Source of the DNA: JAFDBW01 sp963825575
GTDB taxonomy: Bacteria > Desulfobacterota > Desulfuromonadia > Desulfuromonadales > BM103
DNA: 64,000 nt
Direction of reading: 5' to 3'
Assembly (NCBI GenBank): GCA_963825575.1
Contig: CAWGUB010000021.1
Location: 1 to 64,000, forward strand
Below are positions 11,698 to 20,173 of this stretch, piece after piece. A model generated the notes under the pieces. The model saw nothing but the letters and a program-made list of their open reading frames with translations. It was not told the DNA's origin and made no database searches. Both the position numbers and the translations under genes were made by a program. Position 1 is the first letter of the stretch. Every line of letters starts with the position of its first letter.

Positions 11698-14016
11698 TTA
11701 AATGCTGTCCGGGGGCAACCCCTGCTGCCGCCAGATCCTCCGTGCCAATCTTATGGCCGCCTGTTGATGCGGTTCTGCACGACGACACTCTCTGACCAGG
11801 TTGTGCCAGAGGCGTTTCAGGTCGACACGGTATTTCAAGAGCAATTCCTCCAGGAGCTGTTCATCTTTTGGTAAATCAACGCCGTTCCGATCTGAATGAG
11901 ATACAAGGATCAGTGCTTCGGCGACGGGCTTGCCAGAGACCTCGATACAGTGTTCAGCTCCAGGGGTGTGCAGGGATATCCGGTCAAAAAATTCCTCGGC
12001 AACTTCGAGAGGGCCGTACAGGTCGTAATGAATCAGTTCCGGTCGATAGATATTCATCAGGTAATGTTCCGGAAAATGCGGAACTCCGTCGACAAAGACG
12101 GTCCTGACAATCAGCTCGATATGAGTCTTCCCTGTCCGCCGGGTCTTTGGTTGATCCGTAACGATGTCTGCTGGAGTTTGCGGGATCTCGGGCATCGGCC
12201 CGAAGATGCTGATGAATTCCCGTTCGAGGATTTTCGTTTCGGGGATTTCCCCTGACAGTTGCGAAGCTGAGAGACTCAGATCCGTAAGGCTGTTTTCATC
12301 GAGCAGCAACATGCCATGTGTCAGTACGGCCTCATGGACTTTTCCCGGATCCGGAAGGTCTGCGCGATCGCTGCACAAATCCCATAGATATCTGCCGAAT
12401 CGGGTGTGCAGAAAGAGATATGTCCCCCATTTCAGGGCTGCCGTCCAGTCAGCCCATTGCGATCCGGCAGCGGCCATGCCCCTGTCGCGGAGCAGCCCCA
12501 GAATTTCCTGTGGGGCGTTCATCCATATCTGTATGGTACCAGGCTCCTGGTAGATTGCGGTTGCCGGAATCTCGAAAGCTGTGTTGCACAGGTGAACTCT
12601 AACGTGTGCTTCGGTCCTGGTGGACCGAAGCAGTTGAAGAGCCTGCCTGCCGAACTCATAACCGGTAATGTCGGTGAGCTGATAATGTTCAGTCAGAATT
12701 GACCAGAGGACTGTCATCCCCGGAGCCTTGTACCACGCATGCGGCAGAACCAGGGTCAGGTTGTCGGATACCTGTCCGGTGAGATAAAGTGCCTCCCAAA
12801 CCCAGACCGGGGTTTTGTTCGGGAGATCGAACCGTCGGTTCGGCCACGCCTGGCGCAACAGAATCAGGCGGGACTCCTTTTCGCCGCGATCAAGTATCTG
12901 CGCGTTGGAGAAAACAGCAACGGCCGATGTAAATTTCTTTACAGGAAGGAGCGAGAAAAGGTCTTTTTCGTATGTACGTTGCGGCGAGGATTCTATCAGT
13001 GAAGCCTTCAATGCATACCCGGCAAGGCATGGGCGTGGCACAACCAGTGAGCAATTACCTGCTGCGTGTGGAGGAGTGCAGTTCACCCAGAGTGTTGTGT
13101 TATCGGTTTGCCATGGCAGTTGGGGAGGCTCAAGTTCATAACGACAGGAAACTTCAAACAGAAGCAGCTCGACCAGTGCAATGGCCTGACTTTCGCATCG
13201 CGGCCATCCGAGTTGACGCATTCTGCTGGCCAGGTGATGCAGGCGCACGGCCTCTTGGTCTTGCAGTGGTGGCTCGTCCTTTCGGATCTCGAGCCATGCA
13301 AGCCTTTCGTCTCTGTCAATGAAATCTGCCAAGGCATAATGCAGAACCTGCTCCAGTCTTTCCGGCTGCAGTCCGGGAGGCAGGTGTTTTCTGCAGATCA
13401 GAAAAAGTATGCGCCACAGGCTCATCCACGCTTTTTCCAGGGGGGCGAGTTCCAGCCATTCGTCGGCCGCTGTTTGCCCTGCAGTCAGACGGGCGCTGAC
13501 AGTCAGGCCAGGGGCCAGTTCCTGCAGATTACGCAAACAGAGGTTCGCGTAGTAATGCAGCGTGAACTCGGTGGCCGAAAGGGCAGTCGTGACAGAAATG
13601 ATTTTGAGCTTTTCAAGCAGGTCATTGAGAGTATTTTGAAAGTCCTCCGGGACAACGCGGTTTGCCGGTGGCAAGGGGAAAATGTGCAGCGGGGCCGGGC
13701 CGCTTTCAGATATTTGCCATATTATGACGTCCCGGGCGGCCCAGGTTGTGAAGTGCCCCAATCCGAGCGCATGTGCCATGGCAACGGCTTCGTCAAGCAG
13801 TTGACTGTCAACCTCGTCCGGCAAGAGGATCATGCTCCCTGCCAACTGGCTGTCGCGATTGATCCAGAGCACGAGGTCCGGGACCTGCCTCCCCTGCTCA
13901 GTCAGCAATTCTGGACAGATTTCCAGCCGCTGAAAGGGCAGGCGCTGCGTTCCCATCTGCCGGTCAATCCATGTAGCCAGTTGCTGGCGAAACTGTTGCA
14001 GAAGGTTTGGGTCCAT
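11698..14016 (-). CDS. large unrecognised protein downstream of ruvB, possible degenerate restriction-modification-like fold
   Basis: I cannot assign this 772-residue soluble protein to a named family. Residues 1-110 read like the nuclease domain of type I/IIG enzymes (VPDLVLWINRD, then ILLP, then LGLGHFTTWAARDVIIW), but the E-x-K catalytic pair is missing. The middle (about 420-520) has an order seen in N6-adenine methyltransferases: a helix VWVWEALYLTG, the strand LTLVLPHAWY, then LWSILTEHYQLTDI. No DPxxGxG or NPPY motif is visible. The C-terminus is helical and basic. Start chosen at the ATG where conserved-looking sequence begins; a frame opening at 14154 has an unconvincing leader. It is the last gene after RuvCAB, separated by about 320 bases and a hairpin. 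Confidence 0.75.
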   Translation of the reverse strand: MDPNLLQQFRQQLATWIDRQMGTQRLPFQRLEICPELLTEQGRQVPDLVLWINRDSQLAGSMILLPDEVDSQLLDEAVAMAHALGLGHFTTWAARDVIIWQISESGPAPLHIFPLPPANRVVPEDFQNTLNDLLEKLKIISVTTALSATEFTLHYYANLCLRNLQELAPGLTVSARLTAGQTAADEWLELAPLEKAWMSLWRILFLICRKHLPPGLQPERLEQVLHYALADFIDRDERLAWLEIRKDEPPLQDQEAVRLHHLASRMRQLGWPRCESQAIALVELLLFEVSCRYELEPPQLPWQTDNTTLWVNCTPPHAAGNCSLVVPRPCLAGYALKASLIESSPQRTYEKDLFSLLPVKKFTSAVAVFSNAQILDRGEKESRLILLRQAWPNRRFDLPNKTPVWVWEALYLTGQVSDNLTLVLPHAWYKAPGMTVLWSILTEHYQLTDITGYEFGRQALQLLRSTRTEAHVRVHLCNTAFEIPATAIYQEPGTIQIWMNAPQEILGLLRDRGMAAAGSQWADWTAALKWGTYLFLHTRFGRYLWDLCSDRADLPDPGKVHEAVLTHGMLLLDENSLTDLSLSASQLSGEIPETKILEREFISIFGPMPEIPQTPADIVTDQPKTRRTGKTHIELIVRTVFVDGVPHFPEHYLMNIYRPELIHYDLYGPLEVAEEFFDRISLHTPGAEHCIEVSGKPVAEALILVSHSDRNGVDLPKDEQLLEELLLKYRVDLKRLWHNLVRECRRAEPHQQAAIRLARRIWRQQGLPPDSI

Positions 14017-14209
14017 GACTGAGATACTTATCGTGCCGTGCTGGTAAGGGATAGATAGAAAGCAAGCTAGGTCAATGGTGATTAAGGCAAAGTTGACAAG
14101 AGACTGAAAGGCCGGGAGCAGCGGAAAGCGGAGCCCTGAATTTGCGCAATTCATGTCCCGAGTGGTCCAGTGTCGGGAGCAGAGCTCCTTTCACGGGCTG
14201 AAATAAACT

Positions 14210-14234
14210 GAGGGCCGTCACCATGACGGCCCTC
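14210..14234 (-). terminator. hairpin between ruvB and the following gene
   Basis: A perfect 11-bp stem (GAGGGCCGTCA / TGACGGCCCTC) with a 3-base loop. On the minus strand it is followed by a weak AGTTTATTT tract. It probably attenuates or ends the ruv transcript, about 100 bases past the ruvB stop. Confidence 0.55.
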
Positions 14235-14335
14235 GGGGTGTGTCAGCAGGGCAAGTGCGTGATTCACCCCCAGATGGTCAAGCTATCACAAGATTTATCC
14301 GCGTAACAGGGAAAATCGATTCTCGGTTAAATGTT

Positions 14336-15364
14336 TTACGAAAAAAGTGGTCCCGAATCGGTTTTTGATCCGGGGGTGCGCCCGAGATGAGAGTACGCCT
14401 GGTGGGTGGCGACTCGTCCGCGTGGAGTGCGGTTGAGAAAGCCCTGTTGTAGCAGGAACGGTTCAATGACGTCTTCGATAGTGTCTTTTTCTTCACCAAT
14501 CGCTGCTGCGAGAGTGTCAAGGCCGACCGGTCCGCCGCTGAACTTGTCAATAATTGTTTCCAGTAACAGCCGATCCATCTGGTCAAAGCCCTGCCTGTCG
14601 ACTTCCAGGCGGACCAGAGCCTGGTCTGCCATCGGCTTGGAAATTGACCCGTCACCGTCGACTTGTGCGAAATCCCGTACTCGTCTCAGCAGGCGGTTGG
14701 CAATTCGCGGGGTCCCACGGCTACGACGGGCAATTTCACCTGCTCCTTCACCATTTATGGCAACGTCAAGGATTCCGGCGCTGCGGGTAACGATGGTGGT
14801 CAACTCTTCATGGGTGTAGAATTCAAGGCGGTTCAGGACCCCGAAGCGGTCACGCAATGGAGAGGACAATAGCCCGGCACGGGTTGTTGCCCCGACCAGC
14901 GTGAACCGCGGGATGTCGAGTTTGATGGTTCGTGCCGAAGGTCCCTGACCGATCATGATGTCGAGCTGATAATCCTCCATGGCCGGATAAAGGATCTCTT
15001 CAACGACTGGTGAAAGTCGGTGAATCTCGTCGATAAAAAGGACGTCCCCCGGTTCCAGATTGGTCAGAACCGCGGCCAGGTCTCCAGGCTTTTCTATTAC
15101 GGGCCCGGAAGTACTTTTGATGTTGACGCCCATCTCTGCAGCGATGATGTGGGCGAGGGTGGTCTTTCCCAGGCCGGGCGGGCCATAGAAAAGCACATGG
15201 TCCAGGGACTCTCCGCGACTGCGGGCGGCGCTGATGAATACCTTGAGGTTCTCCTTGACCTTGCTTTGGCCGACATACTCCGTGAGGATTCTCGGTCGAA
15301 GTGAGACATCAAAGGTTCCATCTTCTTCAGTCCCTATAGCTGTGATCAGACGATCTTCTTCCAT
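14336..15364 (-). CDS. ruvB: Holliday junction branch-migration ATPase RuvB
   Basis: Hexameric AAA+ motor that, with RuvA, drives branch migration of Holliday junctions during recombinational repair. The 342-residue length is normal. Walker A (YGPPGLGKTTLA) is near residues 60-71, Walker B and sensor region (VLFIDEIHRLSP) near 109-120, sensor 1 (LVGATTRAG) near 156-164, and the C-terminal winged helix (PRGRVATHQAYSHLG) near 317-331. It lies 15 bases after ruvA in a ruvC-ruvA-ruvB series. Confidence 0.98.
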   Translation of the reverse strand: MEEDRLITAIGTEEDGTFDVSLRPRILTEYVGQSKVKENLKVFISAARSRGESLDHVLFYGPPGLGKTTLAHIIAAEMGVNIKSTSGPVIEKPGDLAAVLTNLEPGDVLFIDEIHRLSPVVEEILYPAMEDYQLDIMIGQGPSARTIKLDIPRFTLVGATTRAGLLSSPLRDRFGVLNRLEFYTHEELTTIVTRSAGILDVAINGEGAGEIARRSRGTPRIANRLLRRVRDFAQVDGDGSISKPMADQALVRLEVDRQGFDQMDRLLLETIIDKFSGGPVGLDTLAAAIGEEKDTIEDVIEPFLLQQGFLNRTPRGRVATHQAYSHLGRTPGSKTDSGPLFS

Positions 15365-15379
15365 TTTTTTAACCGAAAG

Positions 15380-15982
15380 TCAGCGAACCAGGACTTTCAG
15401 CGCTCCTTTCAGGACATTTTCCATCGGAACATCCGGTGCCAGTTCCATATTCTCCAGGACTTTGCGGGCCTGGCTATCCTTGTAGCCCAGGTTGACCAGG
15501 GCGGAAATCACATCGTTGATCAAATCGCCGGACGACTGACCGGTCAGGGAAGAGGCGCCTGCCGTGGTGAGAGTCGCATCGACCGGTCCGACCTTGTCCT
15601 TGAGCTCCAGAACCAGCCGCTCGGCAGTTTTCTTGCCGATTCCTGGCAGTCCGGAGAGCCGTTTTACATCCCCTGCAGCAATGGCGTTTTTCAGATCTGC
15701 CACCGGAATGTGTGAAAGGATATTGATGGCCAGCTTGGGTCCGATTCCCGAGATCCCGATCAGGATACCGAAAAGGTTTTTCTCATCGAGAGTCAGGAAG
15801 CCATATAGGAGCAGGGCGTCTTCGCGTACATGCGTGTGTGTGTAGAGGCTAGCTTCTCCGGTTTCGGGCAGAGAGTAGAAGGTTGACAGCGGGATAAACA
15901 GGCGATAGCCGACGCCGCCGACGTCTATGATGACGTGGTCAGTCGATTTGTAAGCCAGGGTGCCGCGAACCAGAGCAATCAT
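15380..15982 (-). CDS. ruvA: Holliday junction DNA-binding protein RuvA
   Basis: Tetrameric junction-recognition subunit of the RuvAB complex, 200 residues. An N-terminal OB fold (MIALVRGTLAYKS) is followed by two helix-hairpin-helix motifs (GISGIGPKLAINIL and LSGLPGIGKKTAERL). After a linker comes the small domain III (VISALVNLGYKDSQARKVL), which contacts RuvB. It is transcribed between ruvC and ruvB with short gaps. Confidence 0.98.
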   Translation of the reverse strand: MIALVRGTLAYKSTDHVIIDVGGVGYRLFIPLSTFYSLPETGEASLYTHTHVREDALLLYGFLTLDEKNLFGILIGISGIGPKLAINILSHIPVADLKNAIAAGDVKRLSGLPGIGKKTAERLVLELKDKVGPVDATLTTAGASSLTGQSSGDLINDVISALVNLGYKDSQARKVLENMELAPDVPMENVLKGALKVLVR

Positions 15983-16032
15983 GATATGCGTAATCCGTTA
16001 AACCGTGATCTGTGCCTGAATGCAGGTTGTAG

Positions 16033-16527
16033 TCATCGTTTGTTGTTGATTACCTGTTTCATGGTACGGCTGTTGGCGTGACAGATGGCAACAGCCAGGG
16101 CGTCTGCGGCATCTTCCTGGGCAACCTCCGGCAGGTTCAATAACGCCTTGACCATGTGCTGGACCTGTTGTTTGGCAGCATGGCCATAGCCTACCACAGC
16201 ACTTTTGACCTGGAGAGCAGAATATTCGTGGACTTCAAGGCCTAGATTGACTGCCGCAAGAACCGCTGTGCCACGGGCGTGTCCCAGGGTCAGTGCCGCC
16301 CGCGGGTTTTTCGCCAGGAATACCTGCTCAACAGCAACCGCTTGCGGCGAAAACTCCTTGAGAATAGTTGTCAGGCCGTCGTAGATGGTTTTCAACCTGA
16401 GCGGCAAAGGATCGCTGCTCCGGGTTTTAATGCTGCCGTTGTCGACATGGCGCAGGCGGTTGCCCTCAACATCGATGATGCCGTAGCCGGTGATCCGCGT
16501 GCCGGGGTCGATGCCTAGTATTCTCAT
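16033..16527 (-). CDS. ruvC: crossover junction endodeoxyribonuclease RuvC
   Basis: Resolvase that cuts Holliday junctions symmetrically. The 164-residue RNase H-fold protein shows the first catalytic Asp in LGIDPGTRITGYG, the Glu in AVAVEQVF and the C-terminal Asp pair in QEDAADALAVAICH. It opens the ruvCAB cluster. A short repeat-rich spacer separates it from yebC upstream. Confidence 0.97.
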   Translation of the reverse strand: MRILGIDPGTRITGYGIIDVEGNRLRHVDNGSIKTRSSDPLPLRLKTIYDGLTTILKEFSPQAVAVEQVFLAKNPRAALTLGHARGTAVLAAVNLGLEVHEYSALQVKSAVVGYGHAAKQQVQHMVKALLNLPEVAQEDAADALAVAICHANSRTMKQVINNKR

Positions 16528-16530
16528 TTA

Positions 16531-16605
16531 TAAGGCTCGTGGCTCGTGGTTCGTGGCTCGTGGAGGAATTAACCTAAAAGCACGAACCTCATTCCACGGG
16601 CCTTT
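16531..16605. repeat. short GT-rich tandem repeat with partly inverted partner
   Basis: Three to four imperfect copies of a GGCTCGTG/GGTTCGTG unit run from 16534 to 16562. About 25 bases later GCACGAACC and CCACGGGCC partly complement them, so the yebC-ruvC spacer could fold as a hairpin. A similar design occurs near 52.75 kb. Confidence 0.6.
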
Positions 16606-16608
16606 GGG

Positions 16609-17352
16609 TTACATTATTTTCGCCAATTCCTCTTCGCTGATATCGAAGTTGGCGTAGACGTTCTGAACATCGTCATTATCTTCAAGGGCATCCATTAATT
16701 TGAGCATGGTCTCTGCCGGTTTTCCCTCAAGCTGGACCTGGTTCTGCGGAATCATTGTGACTTCCGCAGTTTCCCACTGCAGTCCGGCTTCCGCCATGGC
16801 ATCGCGGACTTCGATGAAGTTGCTCGAATCCGTAATCACTTCGTAAATGTCCCCCTCGTCCTTGACATCTTCCGCTTCTGCCTCAAGGGCGATTTCGAAG
16901 AGCTGTTCGAAATCGTTATCGGTTGAAAATGAGATCAACCCTTTACGATCAAAAAGGAAGGCCACGGAACCGCTGACACCGAGGTTCCCTCCGTATTTGC
17001 TGAATATATGTCGGACATCAGCGACGGTTCGGGTCCGGTTGTCAGTAAGGAACTCTACGATCAGTGCAACGCCCCCCGGGCCGTATCCCTCGAAGATGCC
17101 CTCCTCGTAATTGACACCATCCAGATCGCCGGTGCCTTTCTTGATCGCCCGGTCAACGTTGTCTTTCGGCATGTTGGCCTGTTTTGCCTTGTCGATTGCG
17201 GTGCGAAGCCTGGGGTTAGCATCCGGGTCTCCACCGCTGATTCGGGCCGCCACTGTAAGTTCTTTGATGAGCTTGGTGAAAACTTTGCCGCGCTTGGCGT
17301 CCTGAGCGCCTTTACGGTGTTTGATATTGGCCCATTTGCTGTGTCCGGCCAT
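16609..17352 (-). CDS. yebC: YebC/PmpR family translation or transcription factor
   Basis: A 247-residue member of the YebC family with the invariant start MAGHSKWANIKHRKGAQD and three-domain architecture. Family members were first described as DNA-binding regulators; some later work links relatives to translation of difficult (proline-rich) sequences. It immediately precedes ruvC on the same strand, the common arrangement in this phylum. A good ribosome site (AAGGAGAC) is upstream. Confidence 0.95.
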   Translation of the reverse strand: MAGHSKWANIKHRKGAQDAKRGKVFTKLIKELTVAARISGGDPDANPRLRTAIDKAKQANMPKDNVDRAIKKGTGDLDGVNYEEGIFEGYGPGGVALIVEFLTDNRTRTVADVRHIFSKYGGNLGVSGSVAFLFDRKGLISFSTDNDFEQLFEIALEAEAEDVKDEGDIYEVITDSSNFIEVRDAMAEAGLQWETAEVTMIPQNQVQLEGKPAETMLKLMDALEDNDDVQNVYANFDISEEELAKIM

Positions 17353-17448
17353 GGTTGTCTCCTTAACTTGTGATTGGTCTTGAAAAACGCTTCATCCTAG
17401 CATACAGGCTTGCAAGGGAACAAGCATGACAAGCAGGATTGACCGGTT

Positions 17449-17485
17449 TGCGAAACAAAGAAGCCGACCCTGACGGGTCGGCTTC
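17449..17485 (-). terminator. intrinsic terminator after the kinase-BON gene
   Basis: An 11-bp stem (GAAGCCGACCC / GGGTCGGCTTC, loop of four) is followed on the minus strand by TTTGTTTC. It separates the upstream kinase-like gene from yebC. Confidence 0.8.
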
Positions 17486-17509
17486 CAAAAAGTATCTGTG
17501 CTGCAGGAT

Positions 17510-18337
17510 TTAGTGGTCATCCGGGGTTGTCCGGTATTCAACTACCTTGATGTTGTTTTTCAACTCAAAGATGCCGCTGGCGGTACGGGCCTGCTGCTCT
17601 GCTGCCAGTTTTTCCGCTGCAGAGTGGACCTGGCCTGAAAGGACGACAATGCAGTCTTCAACACTGATTTCGAGAAGGTAGGGATCGACGTGGTCGTGGG
17701 ATAGAATGGCAATTTCCACCCGCTTGCGCAGGATCAGGTCGGAAAGGATCTTCTTGCTGTTGGCCTTGATCCCTTCAAGGTTTTCATCCTTGACACTGTT
17801 GCAGATGAGCTTGACCGCCGTATCCTCGGAGAGCCGCTGGGTGTTGATGACGAGGTCATAGTGGACGCAGTCATCCCAGTCGCGATCAAAGTAGTATTTG
17901 ATGAAACCGGCTCTTTGCTGGTCGCTCTTGCGAACCAGGAAACGGGCACGATCCGGGTCGAGCCACTCGCGTTCCGCCCAGCGTTCTACGCGATCCTCAA
18001 AAGGTGCGATAATTCTGGTGCGCAGGACGCTGCTGATTTCTTTGAGCAGGTCCTGACCGCCGCGGCCGTAAATAACGACATTGCCTTTCAGGGCCGCCTC
18101 GAGAATGATCAGCTCTATCAGGTGCAGATCGAGGAATTGCTTGGTGTCAAGGGTGTCGACAAAATGAGGGGGCTTTTCATCAGCCTGCTCAACCGCTTCC
18201 GGGGAAAGCCCGTAGGAGTTGGCTGCTTCCATGATCGCTTCGCCGTCGATCAGTTTGTAGCCTAACTTCTCGGCAACCTTGTGGGCGATCGGGATGCCAC
18301 CACTGCCCATTTCTCGTGAAATCGTAATAATTGCCAT
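17510..18337 (-). CDS. cytidylate kinase-like protein fused to a BON domain
   Basis: About 275 residues in two parts. The N-terminal part (1-190) belongs to the cytidylate-kinase-like family: a P-loop variant ISREMGSGGIPIAHKVAEKL, a lid-like Arg-rich segment (ERWAEREWLDPDRARFLV) and YDLVINTQRLS. The C-terminal part (about 205-270) is a BON-type fold (VEIAILSHDHVDPYLLEISV, IVVLSGQVHS). True CMP kinase activity is not certain, since this family is distinct from Cmk; a regulatory nucleotide-binding role is possible. GTG (18340) and ATG (18337) starts are adjacent; the ATG was chosen. Confidence 0.85.
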   Translation of the reverse strand: MAIITISREMGSGGIPIAHKVAEKLGYKLIDGEAIMEAANSYGLSPEAVEQADEKPPHFVDTLDTKQFLDLHLIELIILEAALKGNVVIYGRGGQDLLKEISSVLRTRIIAPFEDRVERWAEREWLDPDRARFLVRKSDQQRAGFIKYYFDRDWDDCVHYDLVINTQRLSEDTAVKLICNSVKDENLEGIKANSKKILSDLILRKRVEIAILSHDHVDPYLLEISVEDCIVVLSGQVHSAAEKLAAEQQARTASGIFELKNNIKVVEYRTTPDDH

Positions 18338-18425
18338 CACTCAACCTCGCCTCATGCATTGAAAAACAGGAGCAATAGTACCAACTTGTCCGGCTTCTGA
18401 CAAGTATAAAGCCCGCGCTTCCTGT

Positions 18426-19379
18426 TCAGTATTTCGGTTTGAAATCGAAGCTGTGCCGGGTTTCGACAAATCGTATCGTACGCGTTCTGGAGCGCATGAC
18501 TATGGAGTGTGTCTCCGCACCGCCGGAATAATAACGGATGCCACGCAACAGGTCTCCGTTTGTGACGCCGGTTGCTGCAAAGACAACGTCGCCGTTGGCC
18601 ATTTCCTCGCACTGGTAGACTTTTTCATAGTCGTCGATGCCCATGTCCTTTGCCCGGTCCCGTTCTTCATTGCTCATGAATACCAGGCGCCCCTGCATAT
18701 CACCGCCCATGCATTTAAGAGCTGCGGCTGCGAGTACGCCCTCCGGGGCGCCACCGATGCCGAGTAACATGTCAACACCACTGCCTTCGACAGCTGCGGC
18801 AATAGCCGGGGCGACATCGCCATCGGTGATCAGGTGAATGCGTGCGCCAGCCTTGCGGATTTCTGCAACGATCTTGTCATGTCTGGGACGATCAAGAATG
18901 ACCACGGTAAGGTCTTCAACGTAACATTTTTTCGCATCGGCAACCCGCTGCAGGTTGGTGGCCGGCGAGGCATTTATATCGATGGCCCCTTTGGCAGTCG
19001 GGCCGACAGCGATTTTTTCCATGTACATGTCGGGGGCGTGCAGAAAACCACCCTTCGGAGCCAAGGCAATCGTGGCAATGGAACCGTTGAGTCCTTTGGC
19101 GCAAATGTTCGTGCCCTCGAGAGGGTCGACAGCGATATCGACATCCTGGCCATTGCCGCTCCCAAGCTGTTCGCCGATGTAAAGCATGGGAGCCTGATCC
19201 ATTTCGCCTTCGCCGATGACGACCGTCCCGGAAATCTCGATGGCGTCGAGTGTGCGGCGCATTGCCTCCGTAGCGGCTCCGTCGGCGGCCATCTTATCGC
19301 CTTTGCCGACCCATCGGCCACAGGCGAGAGCGGCTGCTTCCGTGACTCTGACCAGCTCCAGTGCGAGGTTGCGATCCAT
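18426..19379 (-). CDS. glpX: class II fructose-1,6-bisphosphatase GlpX
   Basis: Metal-dependent phosphatase of gluconeogenesis that converts fructose 1,6-bisphosphate to fructose 6-phosphate. Visible GlpX motifs are VVIGEGEMDQAPML (metal site), DIAVDPLEGTN (catalytic Asp and Glu) and GIGGAPEGVLAAAALK. The start at 19379 is fixed by AAGGAG six bases upstream and gives 317 residues; an in-frame codon 21 bases earlier has no such site. It fits an organism that grows on acetate or other small acids and needs gluconeogenesis. Confidence 0.95.
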   Translation of the reverse strand: MDRNLALELVRVTEAAALACGRWVGKGDKMAADGAATEAMRRTLDAIEISGTVVIGEGEMDQAPMLYIGEQLGSGNGQDVDIAVDPLEGTNICAKGLNGSIATIALAPKGGFLHAPDMYMEKIAVGPTAKGAIDINASPATNLQRVADAKKCYVEDLTVVILDRPRHDKIVAEIRKAGARIHLITDGDVAPAIAAAVEGSGVDMLLGIGGAPEGVLAAAALKCMGGDMQGRLVFMSNEERDRAKDMGIDDYEKVYQCEEMANGDVVFAATGVTNGDLLRGIRYYSGGAETHSIVMRSRTRTIRFVETRHSFDFKPKY

Positions 19380-19528
19380 TTGATACTCCTTAAAAATCAA
19401 TGCTATCTGACAGCGCCCGGTATGATGACATTTTTCATGGGCAAAGACAAATTTTTTTCAGGGTGAATTTATATTGCTTTCTGCATATAATGGGCAGGGA
19501 AGAAGATCATGGAGAATGCGAGGAAATT

Positions 19529-19921
19529 ATGAGACGTTCAATCTTTTTCGGCATCTTTGCGTTGTTGCTGATGCTCCCGGGGTTTGTCGGGGCGGCTACA
19601 GCCCGTAACGTCACGCCGGACGATGCTTACAGTATGATCAGCCAGCGAGATGGCCTTTATCTTCTGGATGTGCGTACTCCGGGGGAATTTCAGCAGGCCA
19701 GGCTCGAAGGGGCACGTCTGATTCCCATAGACCAGCTGGTTAAACGCCTTTCCGAATTGCCGAAAGGCCAGCCGATCCTGGTCTATTGTGCGGTTGGTTC
19801 ACGTAGCGCCCAGGTGGTGAATTATCTGGCGCGACATGGTTACCCCGAGGTTTATAATTTGTATGGCGGGATCTATGCCTGGGCGCAAAAAGGCTATCCG
19901 GTTTTGCGCGGAGGGTCATAA
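19529..19921 (+). CDS. periplasmic rhodanese-domain protein
   Basis: A 130-residue protein with a cleavable signal peptide (RRSIFFGIFALLLMLPGFVGAATA), then one rhodanese domain. The active-site loop ILVYCAVGSRSAQ carries the catalytic Cys, so the domain is probably competent to carry sulfane sulfur. The start is at the ATG preceded by GAGGAA; an earlier in-frame codon at 19400 gives an unlikely leader. Divergent from glpX. It likely acts in periplasmic sulfur or redox handling, but the substrate is unknown. Confidence 0.9.
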   Translation: MRRSIFFGIFALLLMLPGFVGAATARNVTPDDAYSMISQRDGLYLLDVRTPGEFQQARLEGARLIPIDQLVKRLSELPKGQPILVYCAVGSRSAQVVNYLARHGYPEVYNLYGGIYAWAQKGYPVLRGGS

Positions 19922-19930
19922 ATAGGCAGG

Positions 19931-19951
19931 TCGCGCAAAACGTTTGCGCGA
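19931..19951 (+). terminator. weak hairpin after the rhodanese gene
   Basis: A perfect 9-bp stem (TCGCGCAAA / TTTGCGCGA) with a 3-base loop begins ten bases after the stop codon. It lacks a following T-run, so termination is only a suggestion. Confidence 0.4.
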
Positions 19952-19975
19952 AACATCAAAGGCCAAAAGTATGAA

Positions 19976-20125
19976 CTACGCCGGGTCGTCCAAAGGGCGA
20001 TTTAGAGTGACCGATGAATTTGCCCCATAACCGTGAAGACTGTGCTCTTTGCCGTATACCAGAGTCAGCACCATGGCGGCAGCCAGCAGAATGCCAATCA
20101 TGATTAAAAGAAAATCCAGTCGCAT
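19976..20125 (-). CDS. small single-pass membrane protein, unknown
   Basis: I do not recognise this 49-residue protein. It begins MRLDFLLIMIGILL with one membrane helix (FLLIMIGILLAAAMVLTLVYG), followed by a short polar tail with HSLHGYG. The start has an AGGTG ribosome site eight bases upstream. A longer frame opening at 20200 would overlap the start of the divergent GDPD gene and is less likely. Coding status rests on the ribosome site and typical membrane-protein composition. Confidence 0.6.
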   Translation of the reverse strand: MRLDFLLIMIGILLAAAMVLTLVYGKEHSLHGYGANSSVTLNRPLDDPA

Positions 20126-20173
20126 CGGTTCACCTGCAAAGATTGTTGTCCGCTTCAGGAAAGCATAACAGAT

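Noticed and set aside
13066..14022. A 318-codon plus-strand frame opposite the large orphan gene
   Set aside because: No ribosome site or recognisable domain; the longer minus-strand frame has balanced composition and predicted fold elements.
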